Assembly (NCBI GenBank): GCA_017306865.1
Contig: JAFKHH010000024.1
Span: 22,291 to 86,290 of the forward strand
Reading direction: 5' to 3'
DNA from: Filimonas sp.
GTDB lineage: Bacteria; Bacteroidota; Bacteroidia; Chitinophagales; Chitinophagaceae
DNA length: 64,000 nucleotides
The notes under the pieces: model-generated
What the model was told of the DNA's origin: nothing
The model's input: the letters and a program-made list of their open reading frames with translations, nothing else
The model's database searches: none
Program-made: the position numbers and the translations under genes
Part shown: in pieces, positions 8,040 through 16,561 of the stretch
How positions within the stretch are numbered: position 1 is the first letter of the stretch
Layout: each line of letters starts with the position of its first letter

Positions 8040-11000
8040 ATGCGATATTTATTTATTTTTTTTGGATGCATATTTATTTGCATTCAAAAAAATTTTGGCC
8101 AACCCAATTTACCATTGGCTGTTCCTGCTCCATGCGGTACAGATGAAAAAATACAAGGCATTGTCAACACATATTATCCCGGTGCTGAAAGTGTTTCTGC
8201 CGGGGCAACCCAGGTTACTATAATTAACTCACCTGTAGGTGCTACTTCACAATTAATAAAACCTGGTGATAGGGTGCTTATTATGCAAATGCAAGACGGT
8301 ATAATTAATAGTTCCAATAGCATTAAATATGGAGACGGGGCTACCGGTGGAGGGTGCATTGATTATGGAAATGCAGGGCTGTATGAATTTGCTGTTGTTA
8401 AAAGTTTTGCAGGTAGCATTATTACCCTAGATGCTCCCTTGCAGCGTTCTTACAGTTTTATCAACTCTGGTAATAGAAGATCAACATTCCAGGTGATCCG
8501 AGTACCTGTTTATAAAAAAGTGCAATTGATTGGGGCTGTTACAGCACCTGCCTGGAATGGTATTACAGGAGGAATAGTTGCATTTCATGCCTGGCAGCAG
8601 TTAGACTTTAATGGGAATAAAATTGATGTTAGTTCTCTTGGATTTAGACCTGGGAAAAAGAATTCTGATGGAATGAGTGCCAATGTGCGTGATTTATTGG
8701 ACTATGTGAGCGGGAACTATGTAAATTTCGCAGAAAAGGGTGAAGGAATTGCAGGAACTCCTAATCTTTCTTATCCTGCAAGTGTCGGATATCCGAATGG
8801 CAGTGGTGCACGTGGGGCACCAGGTAATGCGGGTGGCGGAGGAAATGCCCATAATTCCGGAGGAGGCGGTGGTGCAAATATTGGAGATGGTGGTAAGGGT
8901 GGGTATCAGTATGAGGGGTATGGTGCAAATGATATAGGAGGGCTTGGAGGACGCGGCTGTCCTTTTATTTCTCCTGCCGAATTGTGGTTAGGTGGTGGTG
9001 GTGGTGGTGGTCAACAAAATAATAATGGTGCTACTGGAGGAGCGGGAGGTGGAGGGATTGTTATAATAACAGCAAACGCTATCATAGGGACAGGAGCTAT
9101 AAATGCTAATGTTATTGACGCTGGTACTTCAGCAGATGATGGGGCAGGCGGAGGCGGTGCTGGTGGCGGTATTGTTGTACAATGTGTCAATACAATACCA
9201 AATACAATATTATTTTCTGCTAATGGAGGTAAAGGAGGCAATCAGTATTTGTCGCCCAGATCAAATCACGGGCCAGGTGGTGGAGCCGGTGGAGGTTTAA
9301 TTGCATTAAGTAATGCGGTGCCTGCGAGTCAGACTTCAGTAACAGGAGGGGGAAGAGGACTGGCAACAGGTAGTGAATACGGCGCAGTTGATGGAAGCGG
9401 GGGGATGACTATTGTACAAGGTATGCAAAGTCTATACCCTTCAAAAAGTGTTGCTGTAGAATTAATAATAACCGATCCTGCCCAGGTTTGCTATGGGGAA
9501 AGTGTAGATATTGTGCAGGCTGTTGTAACTGCTGGTAGTGACAATGGCCCTCAATATAAATTGTCTTACTGGCTAGATGCGAATGCAGCACTTCCATTAT
9601 CCTCGCCTTCTGAAATCGTCCAATCTGGAACATATTATATCCAATTAACGAACACATATACTGGATGCGATATTACTGGACCTGTAAAAGTAGTGATCGC
9701 TTCTATGCTAAAAGTAGATGAGGATACTTATAATAATGTAAGCTGCAATGGCTTGTCAGATGGAAGCTTGCAAGTAGCTGGTAGCGGTGGCACAGCTCCA
9801 TATAATTATAGCATAGACAATATTAATTGGCAAAGTAGTACTTCGTTTAATAATTTGAGCGCTGGTGAGTATTCAGTTTATGTAAAGGATGCTAAAAGTT
9901 GTACCTCTGGCACTACCTTGATGATTACACAGCCTGAGATATTAAAAGTAGGAGAGGATACGCATGTTAATGTAAGCTGCAATGGTCTGTCAGATGGAAG
10001 CTTGCAGGTAACTGGTAGCGGCGGTACTGCTGCCTATAATTATAGCATAGACAATGTTAATTGGCAAAGTAGTACTTCGTTTCATAATTTGAGTGCTGGT
10101 GCTTATGTTGTTTATATAAAGGATGCTAAAAGTTGTACCTCTGGCACTACCTTGACGATCACACAGCCAGAGGTATTAAAAGTAGCAGAGGATACGCATG
10201 TTAATGTAAGTTGCAACGGCCTGTCAGATGGAAGCTTGCAAGTAATCGGTAGCGGCGGCACTGCTGCCTATAATTATAGCATAGACAATGTTAATTGGCA
10301 AAGTAGTACTTCGTTTCATAATTTGAGCGTTGGAGAGTATTCAGTTTATATGAAGGATGCTAAAAGTTGTACCTCTGGCACTACCTTGACGATTACACAG
10401 CCTGAGATATTAAAAGTAGGAGAGGATACGCATGTTAATGTAAGCTGCAATGGTCTGTCAGATGGAAGCCTGCAGGTAGCCGGTAGCGGCGGTACTGCTG
10501 CCTATAACTATAGCATAGACAATGTTAATTGGCAAAGTAGTACTTCGTTTCATAATTTGAGCGCTGGTGAGTATTCAGTTTATGTAAAGGATGCTAAAAG
10601 TTGTACCTCTGGCACTACCTTGATGATCACGCAGCCTGAGATATTAAAAGTAGGAGAGGATACGCATGTTAATGTAAGCTGCAATGGTCTGTCAGATGGA
10701 AGCTTGCAAGTAACCGGTAGTGGCGGTACTGCTGCCTATAATTATAGCATAGACAATGTTAATTGGCAAAGTAGTACTTCGTTTCATAATTTGAGTGCTG
10801 GAGAGTATTCGGTTTATATAAAGGATACTAAAAGTTGTATCTCTGGCACTACCTTGACGATTACGCAGCCAGAGGTATTAAAAGTAGCAGAGGATACGCA
10901 TGTTAATGTAAGCTGCAACGGCCTGTCAGATGGAAGTTTGCAAGTAGCCGGTAGTGGCGGTACTGCTGCCTATAATTATAGCATAGACAATGTTAATTGG

Positions 11001-12116
11001 CAAAGTAGTACTTCGTTTAATAATTTGAGTGCTGGAAAGTATTCAGTTTATATAAAGGACGCCCAAATATGTGCAAGTGTTGTAAATAATATTATAATTA
11101 TTCAACCGGATTCTTTATTTGTGTCAGCCTCAGTTGCTGATGTCTTATGCAATAATAAAAATACAGGGGAAATTACATCAGTAGCTTGGGGGGGAGTAAC
11201 TTCTTATATTTATAGTCTTTGGAAAAATGAGATTGAGATTAGCCATAATGAAAATGGCTTTTTTACCTCATTACCTGCTGATTCATATATGTTATCAGTA
11301 ACAGATGCGAATAAATGTGTTTCAGCTCCTTTGCATGTCACAGTTAACCAGCCATCTGCATTAAATGTAAAAATTACGAGTTATAAAAATGTATCGTGTT
11401 ATGGGGGGACAAATGGCATCTTTAGCGTCAAAGCCTCAGGTGGTATATCTCCATATAGTTTTAATCTTGAAGAAATGGGGCAATATATAATATCATCCAA
11501 TATCGCGTCTTTTGGGGTATTGAAAGCCGGTGATTATACATTGTTAGTAAAAGATGGGAATAGCTGTGATCAAACAATGAAAATAAATTTAGAACAGCCA
11601 GATTCATTGATCGCTGCAATGCAGGTAACGAACTTAACATGTGGCGGTAATATACCCGGAGGTGTAGATATAAGTGCAACGGGAGGTGTTGCTTCTTATC
11701 GTTATAGTATTCAGGGGATAGATACCAGCAATAATACAGGGCACTTTCTTTTAAATGTAGGACGCTACCAGGGATATGTAACTGATAAAAATGGCTGTCG
11801 TACTACTCCCCAAACATTTGAAATATCTATATTAGAAGATTGCGATTTACTTTTCCCTTCGGGTTTTACACCTAATGGGGATGGCTTGAATGATCTGTTT
11901 CGACCGGTAAGGTGGGGGTATATTAATAATTATGAATTGCATGTATATAACAGGTGGGGTGAAATAGTGTATGAAACGAGACGCTTAGGTGCCGGATGGA
12001 ACGGTATTTATGGAGGGAAGCTTCAGCCTTCGGGGACCTATGTTTGGTATGCAATATATAGAGATAAAAATGGTAGGCAGCGTGTATTAAAGGGAACAGT
12101 GGTGCTGATAAGGTAA
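8040..12116 (+). CDS. giant secreted glycine-rich SprB-repeat protein with T9SS type B sorting domain
   Basis: 1358 residues. A signal peptide (about residues 1-20) is followed by a beta-rich domain to about 250, then a glycine-rich region to about 420 with many GGGG runs. From about residue 557 come six almost identical 78-residue SprB-type repeats (core VSCNGLSDGSLQV) and three diverged ones. The last 90 residues are a gliding-motility-type CHU_C domain (LLFPSGFTPNGDGLNDLF, HVYNRWGEIVYE, SGTYVWYAIYRD), the type B signal for export through the type IX secretion system. Such proteins are adhesins or gliding-type surface filaments. The region upstream is long and low in GC, and the gene appears monocistronic. 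Confidence 0.9.
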   Translation: MRYLFIFFGCIFICIQKNFGQPNLPLAVPAPCGTDEKIQGIVNTYYPGAESVSAGATQVTIINSPVGATSQLIKPGDRVLIMQMQDGIINSSNSIKYGDGATGGGCIDYGNAGLYEFAVVKSFAGSIITLDAPLQRSYSFINSGNRRSTFQVIRVPVYKKVQLIGAVTAPAWNGITGGIVAFHAWQQLDFNGNKIDVSSLGFRPGKKNSDGMSANVRDLLDYVSGNYVNFAEKGEGIAGTPNLSYPASVGYPNGSGARGAPGNAGGGGNAHNSGGGGGANIGDGGKGGYQYEGYGANDIGGLGGRGCPFISPAELWLGGGGGGGQQNNNGATGGAGGGGIVIITANAIIGTGAINANVIDAGTSADDGAGGGGAGGGIVVQCVNTIPNTILFSANGGKGGNQYLSPRSNHGPGGGAGGGLIALSNAVPASQTSVTGGGRGLATGSEYGAVDGSGGMTIVQGMQSLYPSKSVAVELIITDPAQVCYGESVDIVQAVVTAGSDNGPQYKLSYWLDANAALPLSSPSEIVQSGTYYIQLTNTYTGCDITGPVKVVIASMLKVDEDTYNNVSCNGLSDGSLQVAGSGGTAPYNYSIDNINWQSSTSFNNLSAGEYSVYVKDAKSCTSGTTLMITQPEILKVGEDTHVNVSCNGLSDGSLQVTGSGGTAAYNYSIDNVNWQSSTSFHNLSAGAYVVYIKDAKSCTSGTTLTITQPEVLKVAEDTHVNVSCNGLSDGSLQVIGSGGTAAYNYSIDNVNWQSSTSFHNLSVGEYSVYMKDAKSCTSGTTLTITQPEILKVGEDTHVNVSCNGLSDGSLQVAGSGGTAAYNYSIDNVNWQSSTSFHNLSAGEYSVYVKDAKSCTSGTTLMITQPEILKVGEDTHVNVSCNGLSDGSLQVTGSGGTAAYNYSIDNVNWQSSTSFHNLSAGEYSVYIKDTKSCISGTTLTITQPEVLKVAEDTHVNVSCNGLSDGSLQVAGSGGTAAYNYSIDNVNWQSSTSFNNLSAGKYSVYIKDAQICASVVNNIIIIQPDSLFVSASVADVLCNNKNTGEITSVAWGGVTSYIYSLWKNEIEISHNENGFFTSLPADSYMLSVTDANKCVSAPLHVTVNQPSALNVKITSYKNVSCYGGTNGIFSVKASGGISPYSFNLEEMGQYIISSNIASFGVLKAGDYTLLVKDGNSCDQTMKINLEQPDSLIAAMQVTNLTCGGNIPGGVDISATGGVASYRYSIQGIDTSNNTGHFLLNVGRYQGYVTDKNGCRTTPQTFEISILEDCDLLFPSGFTPNGDGLNDLFRPVRWGYINNYELHVYNRWGEIVYETRRLGAGWNGIYGGKLQPSGTYVWYAIYRDKNGRQRVLKGTVVLIR
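9709..11112 (+). repeat. six tandem 234-bp repeats inside the SprB-repeat gene
   Basis: The marker 'gtaagctgcaa' (gtaagttgcaa in one copy) recurs at 9738, 9972, 10206, 10440, 10674 and 10908, an exact 234-bp spacing (78 codons). Copies differ by scattered single-base changes, many of them at a few alternating positions (LMITQPE/LTITQPE, VGED/VAED). This implies recent duplication plus exchange between copies. Three weaker relatives follow to about 11700. Confidence 0.95.
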
Positions 12117-12146
12117 CAGTAGAAACTAATGCTTTATACAATAAAA

Positions 12147-12174
12147 AAGTACGGCTGTGGAAACAGCCGTACTT
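12147..12174. terminator. bidirectional hairpin terminator
   Basis: Perfect 12-bp stem (aagtacggctgt / acagccgtactt) with the tetraloop ggaa, between the convergent SprB-repeat and EamA genes. The A-run just left of it gives a U-tract for transcripts of the minus-strand EamA gene, so it best terminates that gene and may stop both. Confidence 0.8.
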
Positions 12175-12224
12175 ACTAAACTAAATGAACCCCATAAAAA
12201 ATAATTTCGGCAAGACCGTATAAA

Positions 12225-13127
12225 CTAAGCACGGCGCGTTGCATACTTCCTGGAACCAGCTACGCAGATGATTACAGCTATTGTAATAGCGATCATGCCC
12301 ATGCCAACTGTTTCATGTAACAATGTTGCCGCCAATGCTAATCCAAAAAATGGTTGTAACAATTGTAGCTGACCAACTGCGGCAATACCACCTTGTGCTA
12401 ACCCTCGATACCAGAAGATAAAACCTATAAACATACTGAAGAGTGATACGTACGCCAGCCCAGCCCATGCAGATATACTTACTGCACTAAAAGAAGAGGG
12501 GCGTAGCAGAAAACTTAATGGTAACATAAGGGGCAATGATAAGACCAGCGCCCACGATATTACCTGCCAGCCACCTAATTGCTTTGATAATTGTGCGCCT
12601 TCCGCATAGCCAAAACCACATAGTACAATAGCGAGGAGCATTAACAGGTCTCCGATAGGCGAGGAGGTAATGCCTTGTGCTATGGCATAACCGATAACAA
12701 GCAAGCTGCCTATTACAGAAAAGAGCCAGAAGGCTTTACCGGGACGCTCACCGCCACGAAGTACGCCAAACATAGCAGTCATTAAAGGAAGCAGGCCCAC
12801 AAATACAATAGAGTGCGCAGATGTAACGTATTGCAATGCCAATGCGGTTAGCAATGGGAAACCAAGCACTACACCCAGGGCAACAATGAGTAAAGATGAA
12901 ACCTGCTTACGCGTCGGTCGTCTCTCTTTGAAAATGAATAAGATCGCTAACGCCAGTAATCCCGCAATGGTGGCACGGATGGCTGTTACAAACAACGGGG
13001 GTAAAGATGCGATTGCGGCTTTGGTCGCAGGAAGCGAGCCGCTGAATATGACCACACCTATGAAGCCGTTGATCCAGCCATTTGCCTGCAGCTTAGCCTG
13101 GTCGCTTGAAGAAGTATTTTTATGCAT
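12225..13127 (-). CDS. EamA/DMT-family transporter
   Basis: 300 residues with about ten membrane segments arranged as two EamA repeats (first ending near residue 145, second beginning near 155, GDLLMLLAIVLCGFGYAEGAQ). Members of this drug/metabolite superfamily move amino acids, vitamins or toxic metabolites across the inner membrane. The gene is divergent from a MocR-type regulator whose start is 97 bp away, an arrangement typical of a regulator controlling its exporter. The substrate is therefore plausibly an amino acid or a vitamin B6-related compound, but this is inference. Confidence 0.85.
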   Translation of the reverse strand: MHKNTSSSDQAKLQANGWINGFIGVVIFSGSLPATKAAIASLPPLFVTAIRATIAGLLALAILFIFKERRPTRKQVSSLLIVALGVVLGFPLLTALALQYVTSAHSIVFVGLLPLMTAMFGVLRGGERPGKAFWLFSVIGSLLVIGYAIAQGITSSPIGDLLMLLAIVLCGFGYAEGAQLSKQLGGWQVISWALVLSLPLMLPLSFLLRPSSFSAVSISAWAGLAYVSLFSMFIGFIFWYRGLAQGGIAAVGQLQLLQPFFGLALAATLLHETVGMGMIAITIAVIICVAGSRKYATRRA

Positions 13128-13171
13128 CTGAATGATTATTTAGAATGTAAAAGTAGCAGGCCCGGTTTAAT

Positions 13172-13218
13172 AAACACAGTCACAGTTTTGTGTGTTTTGA
13201 TGGACACAGTTACCTTTG
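13172..13218 (+). promoter_or_regulatory. promoter and probable operator of the MocR regulator
   Basis: A full Bacteroidota promoter is visible: TTTG at 13187-13190, 20 bp, then TAccTTTG at 13211-13218. Overlapping it are a direct repeat acacagt at 13174-13180 and 13204-13210 (30 bp apart), an extra cacagt at 13181-13186, and an inverted repeat aaacaca / tgtgttt (13172-13178 and 13191-13197). The position suits autorepression. The ATG at 13224 lies only 5 bp after the -7 box, so the mRNA may be leaderless or nearly so. Confidence 0.6.
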
Positions 13219-13223
13219 CATAT

Positions 13224-14636
13224 ATGAAGAAGAACTTCCTGTACAACGAGATAACCGGTAACCTGGCAAGCCAGATTAAAAACGGTGTATTGAAAGATGG
13301 TGAGCGGTTGCCATCTGTACGTATGTTAAGCCGTGAGTATGGTATAGGCATGAATACGGCTAAGCGGGTTTTTCTTGAGCTGGAAGCACTCTCGCTTATA
13401 CAATCCAAACCGCAGTCCGGATATTATGTAAGCCAGCAAAAATACCTGCGGTTACCGCTACCGGAGACAAGCCAACCTTCGCCTGCTGCAAAAAGCAAAG
13501 AGCCCGCGGAACTGATCAGTAATGTATATGCTAATATGGGACGTGAAGATCTTACGCTCCTTTCTATCGCAGTTCCTTCAGGTGCGTTGCTGCCACTGGC
13601 AAAACTGAAGAAAGAGATCATTCTCACCACGCGTGAACTGAAGGAGGCAGGAACGACATACGAGCCTTTGCAGGGCAATGTAAAACTGCGCAGGATGGTT
13701 GCTTCTCGCTCACTTACCTGGGGCGGCAAACTAAAGGAGAGTGATCTTGTTACAACCAGCGGTGGTATGAACGCTTTGTTCTTATGTATCATGGCGCTTA
13801 CAAAACCGGGAGACTGCATTGCGATAGAAAGCCCTTGCTATCCCGGCATTTTACAACTGGCTACAAGCCTGGGCTTAAAAGTATTGGAGCTGGCTACGCA
13901 TCCTGTTACAGGAATAGATATGATTGCATTAAAGAAGGTGTTGCATAAAATAAAAGTATGCCTGTTGGTTCCCAACTTCAACACGCCTTTGGGAAGTTGC
14001 ATCCCTGATGAGAACAAAAAAGAAATAGTAGAGCTACTGGCTACATACAATATTCCGCTGATAGAAGATGATGTGTATGGGGATACTTACTTTGGTGATA
14101 AACGCCCGAAGTGCTGCAAATCTTTCGACAAAGAAGGAAATGTATTGTTGTGCAGTTCTGTATCCAAAACATTGGCACCTGGCTATCGTGTTGGCTGGAT
14201 CGCTCCGGGTAAATATAAGGAGCAAATTTTGAGGTTGAAGCTAGTACATTCCATATCCTCTACAACGATCAGCCACGAAGCGGTTGGTAATTTTCTGAAG
14301 ACGGGTAGATACGATCATCACCTCCGCCAGTTACGACGTACACTACAGGAAAACTACCAGCATTTTGCGCGCGCTATTGCAGAATATTTCCCGGAAGGAA
14401 CAAAAGTAAGCAGGCCACAGGGCGGCCTTGCTTTGTGGGTAGAATTTGATAAACACATAGACACAACAGAATTGTATGACCTCGCATTAAAAAAGCGCAT
14501 CAGCATAGCACCCGGCAGGATGTTTACCTTACAAGACCAGTACCAGAATTGTATGCGCCTCTGCATCGGCGTAGAATGGACAGATGATCTGAAGTTTAAA
14601 TTAAAGCAATTGGGGACGTTGGCGAAGATGTTGTAG
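13224..14636 (+). CDS. MocR-type regulator: GntR winged helix fused to PLP aminotransferase-like domain
   Basis: 470 residues from the chosen ATG. An in-frame ATG 34 codons earlier exists, but the promoter lies inside that extension. Residues 1-75 are a GntR winged helix (LASQIKNGVLKDGERLPSVRMLSREYGIGMNTAKRVF). The rest is a class I aminotransferase-like fold with the PLP lysine in SSVSKTLAPGYRVGW near residue 315 and the conserved PNFNTPLG and EDDVYGD segments. MocR proteins sense PLP or amine compounds and regulate neighbouring transport or vitamin genes. Divergent from the EamA transporter, its likely target. Confidence 0.9.
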   Translation: MKKNFLYNEITGNLASQIKNGVLKDGERLPSVRMLSREYGIGMNTAKRVFLELEALSLIQSKPQSGYYVSQQKYLRLPLPETSQPSPAAKSKEPAELISNVYANMGREDLTLLSIAVPSGALLPLAKLKKEIILTTRELKEAGTTYEPLQGNVKLRRMVASRSLTWGGKLKESDLVTTSGGMNALFLCIMALTKPGDCIAIESPCYPGILQLATSLGLKVLELATHPVTGIDMIALKKVLHKIKVCLLVPNFNTPLGSCIPDENKKEIVELLATYNIPLIEDDVYGDTYFGDKRPKCCKSFDKEGNVLLCSSVSKTLAPGYRVGWIAPGKYKEQILRLKLVHSISSTTISHEAVGNFLKTGRYDHHLRQLRRTLQENYQHFARAIAEYFPEGTKVSRPQGGLALWVEFDKHIDTTELYDLALKKRISIAPGRMFTLQDQYQNCMRLCIGVEWTDDLKFKLKQLGTLAKML

Positions 14637-15052
14637 TTTTTCGTGCAAAGGTGCTAAGTATCGCAAAGGACGCAAAGACGAACCACTAAGACGCCAAGGC
14701 ACTAAGTTTCACCAAGAAAAGAAATACGAAGCATTTCCCTATGTGTTTGCTATACAAAAATGTAAAGAGGGGCGTGAATTGTCAATCGGCAATCGTGAAT
14801 AAGCTCTCTGTGTACTTTGCGTATCCTCTGTGATCTCTGCGTTACTATATCGCAAAGGACGCAAAGACGAACCACCAAGACGCCAAGGCCCTAAGTTTCA
14901 CCAAGAAAAGAAATACGAAGCATTTTCCTATATGTTTATCATCTAATACTTGGTGTTTCTTTGTGCCTCCGTGCCTTCGTGGCAAAAAAAAGGTACATAA
15001 AGCATGCTTTCGCACACCCTATATACCTTATAAACAATAAATACTTTATCAA
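14637..15052. repeat. intergenic region with two copies of an 88-bp direct repeat
   Basis: A segment starting tcgcaaaggacgcaaag at 14661-14748 recurs at 14850-14937 with only a few mismatches (offset 189 bp). Between and after them are phrases such as 'cctctgtgatctctgcgtt' and 'tttgtgcctccgtgcc' that also occur near 2690-2790 and 32180-32220. No gene is present. The convergent genes on both sides end in this stretch. Confidence 0.85.
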
Positions 15053-16537
15053 CTATAGGTCCATGCTTTCCTCGTACACCACACCAAACCTGTCCGTTGC
15101 TTTTACCGTAATGCGTTTTGCATTGGCGGATGGTTTTGCAAAGAACATATGGTCGTTTAGTGTAGGCTCTACAAACGGATGCTTTTTAGGCAATTTCGGA
15201 CCGGCATATAGCTCTACAGCCCATGGGTCGTACGCTACACGCTTTTCCATCTGGCCTTTAGATACGCCATCTTCAAACCATTCCACCTTCCATTTATTAT
15301 CCCAGTTCCAGGCGTTCACAGAAATCTCTTCAGGCGCGTCCTTCAGTTTACCTTTAGGGTAGATCCTGAGTTGTTTTTCTTTTGAGAGGCCGGTTGATTT
15401 GTAATACCATTTAACATCGTTGCCATCTACTTCATACACACCGTAACCTGCCGGTGTACCATCGCCACAAATAGGGCCTGTCCACCACGCACCACACACC
15501 GTACCGTGATTATGCTCCATGATATTACCATCTTCCCAGTTATCGTTGAAGTGCGTATGCCCGCTCATGATGTGTACCTTGTAAGGAGCCAGCAACTTAA
15601 ACAGTTGTTGCCTGTTAGCAACAGAGCCGCCCAGCTCTTCCTCTTTATTATCCCTGCGGGCTTGTCCTGTCTGTGTAGGAATGTGCAGGCTCACTACAAC
15701 TGTGCTGCCTGGTTTTACCTGGGCAAGGTCCTGCTCCAGCCACTGCAATTGATTTTCTGTAATATAGCCAATGTATTTTTTAGCCGTACCAATGAAGAAT
15801 ACATCATCCAGTGTTACATAGTGAATATTACCCCTGTTGAAAGAATAGTAAGTAGGGCCAAACTGCTGTTTGAATGTATCAGCAGATTTATCGTCGCTGC
15901 GGGCATTAATATCCATATCGTGATTACCGATCACGTTATAGAAAGGGATGTCGCTTAGTTCCACTGCTTTCTTATAGTCTTCAAACAGTTCAAAGTGGTC
16001 CCATACAAGGTCCCCGCAACCAATGCCGTGAAATAAAGTACCCTTCGGATAAGTTTTCACTAAAGCCTGCAGGTCCGGTACAGACTGCGTCATCATTAAT
16101 TCCACATCTGCTTTTGATATTACCTGCGTATCTGCCCACACAACAAAGTTGTGTTTGCGATCGTCAATCTCCAGTTTAGTCAGGTTAAAATCGTACGTGC
16201 CTGCAGCCTTAGATACCGGTTTGTAAAAAGCTGCGATGCCTTTGTTTGCCGGTATAGCATAACCTGAGGGAACACTGATATAAACAAACTGTGCTGTAGC
16301 ATTGCTTGCCAGTTCATATTGCCCGTTCTTATCAGTCAGTGTTACATTCATGCCGTCTGTAACAGCTACGTTTGCTATACCTTTTCCCTGGCTTTGAACT
16401 TTTCCTTTTAATACAATCGTTGAGAGGTCTATGTGATCAGGTTTTACACGTGGTTCAGCCTTCAGCATAGCTGATGGTATTGCCAGTAAAGAACCTGTTA
16501 TGCCTAAGTTTCTTAAAAAGTGTCTTCTGTTCTGCAT
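15053..16537 (-). CDS. Tat-exported calcineurin-like phosphoesterase
   Basis: 494 residues. The start MQNRRHFLRNLGITG is a twin-arginine (Tat) signal, so the folded enzyme is exported with its metals. After a beta-sandwich N-domain (about 40-125), the metallophosphatase core shows WADTQ, GCGDLVWDHFE, GNHDMD (about 200), SLHIP and SGHTHFND (about 330), which together bind two metals. A C-terminal beta domain follows (metallophos_C type). It hydrolyses phosphomono- or diesters in the periplasm. It is the last gene of the SusC-SusD-DUF5689 operon (24 bp after the previous stop), suggesting that it processes an imported phosphorylated or nucleotidic substrate. Confidence 0.85.
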   Translation of the reverse strand: MQNRRHFLRNLGITGSLLAIPSAMLKAEPRVKPDHIDLSTIVLKGKVQSQGKGIANVAVTDGMNVTLTDKNGQYELASNATAQFVYISVPSGYAIPANKGIAAFYKPVSKAAGTYDFNLTKLEIDDRKHNFVVWADTQVISKADVELMMTQSVPDLQALVKTYPKGTLFHGIGCGDLVWDHFELFEDYKKAVELSDIPFYNVIGNHDMDINARSDDKSADTFKQQFGPTYYSFNRGNIHYVTLDDVFFIGTAKKYIGYITENQLQWLEQDLAQVKPGSTVVVSLHIPTQTGQARRDNKEEELGGSVANRQQLFKLLAPYKVHIMSGHTHFNDNWEDGNIMEHNHGTVCGAWWTGPICGDGTPAGYGVYEVDGNDVKWYYKSTGLSKEKQLRIYPKGKLKDAPEEISVNAWNWDNKWKVEWFEDGVSKGQMEKRVAYDPWAVELYAGPKLPKKHPFVEPTLNDHMFFAKPSANAKRITVKATDRFGVVYEESMDL

Positions 16538-16561
16538 ATCCTTGTTGGTCTAATGTTGTTA

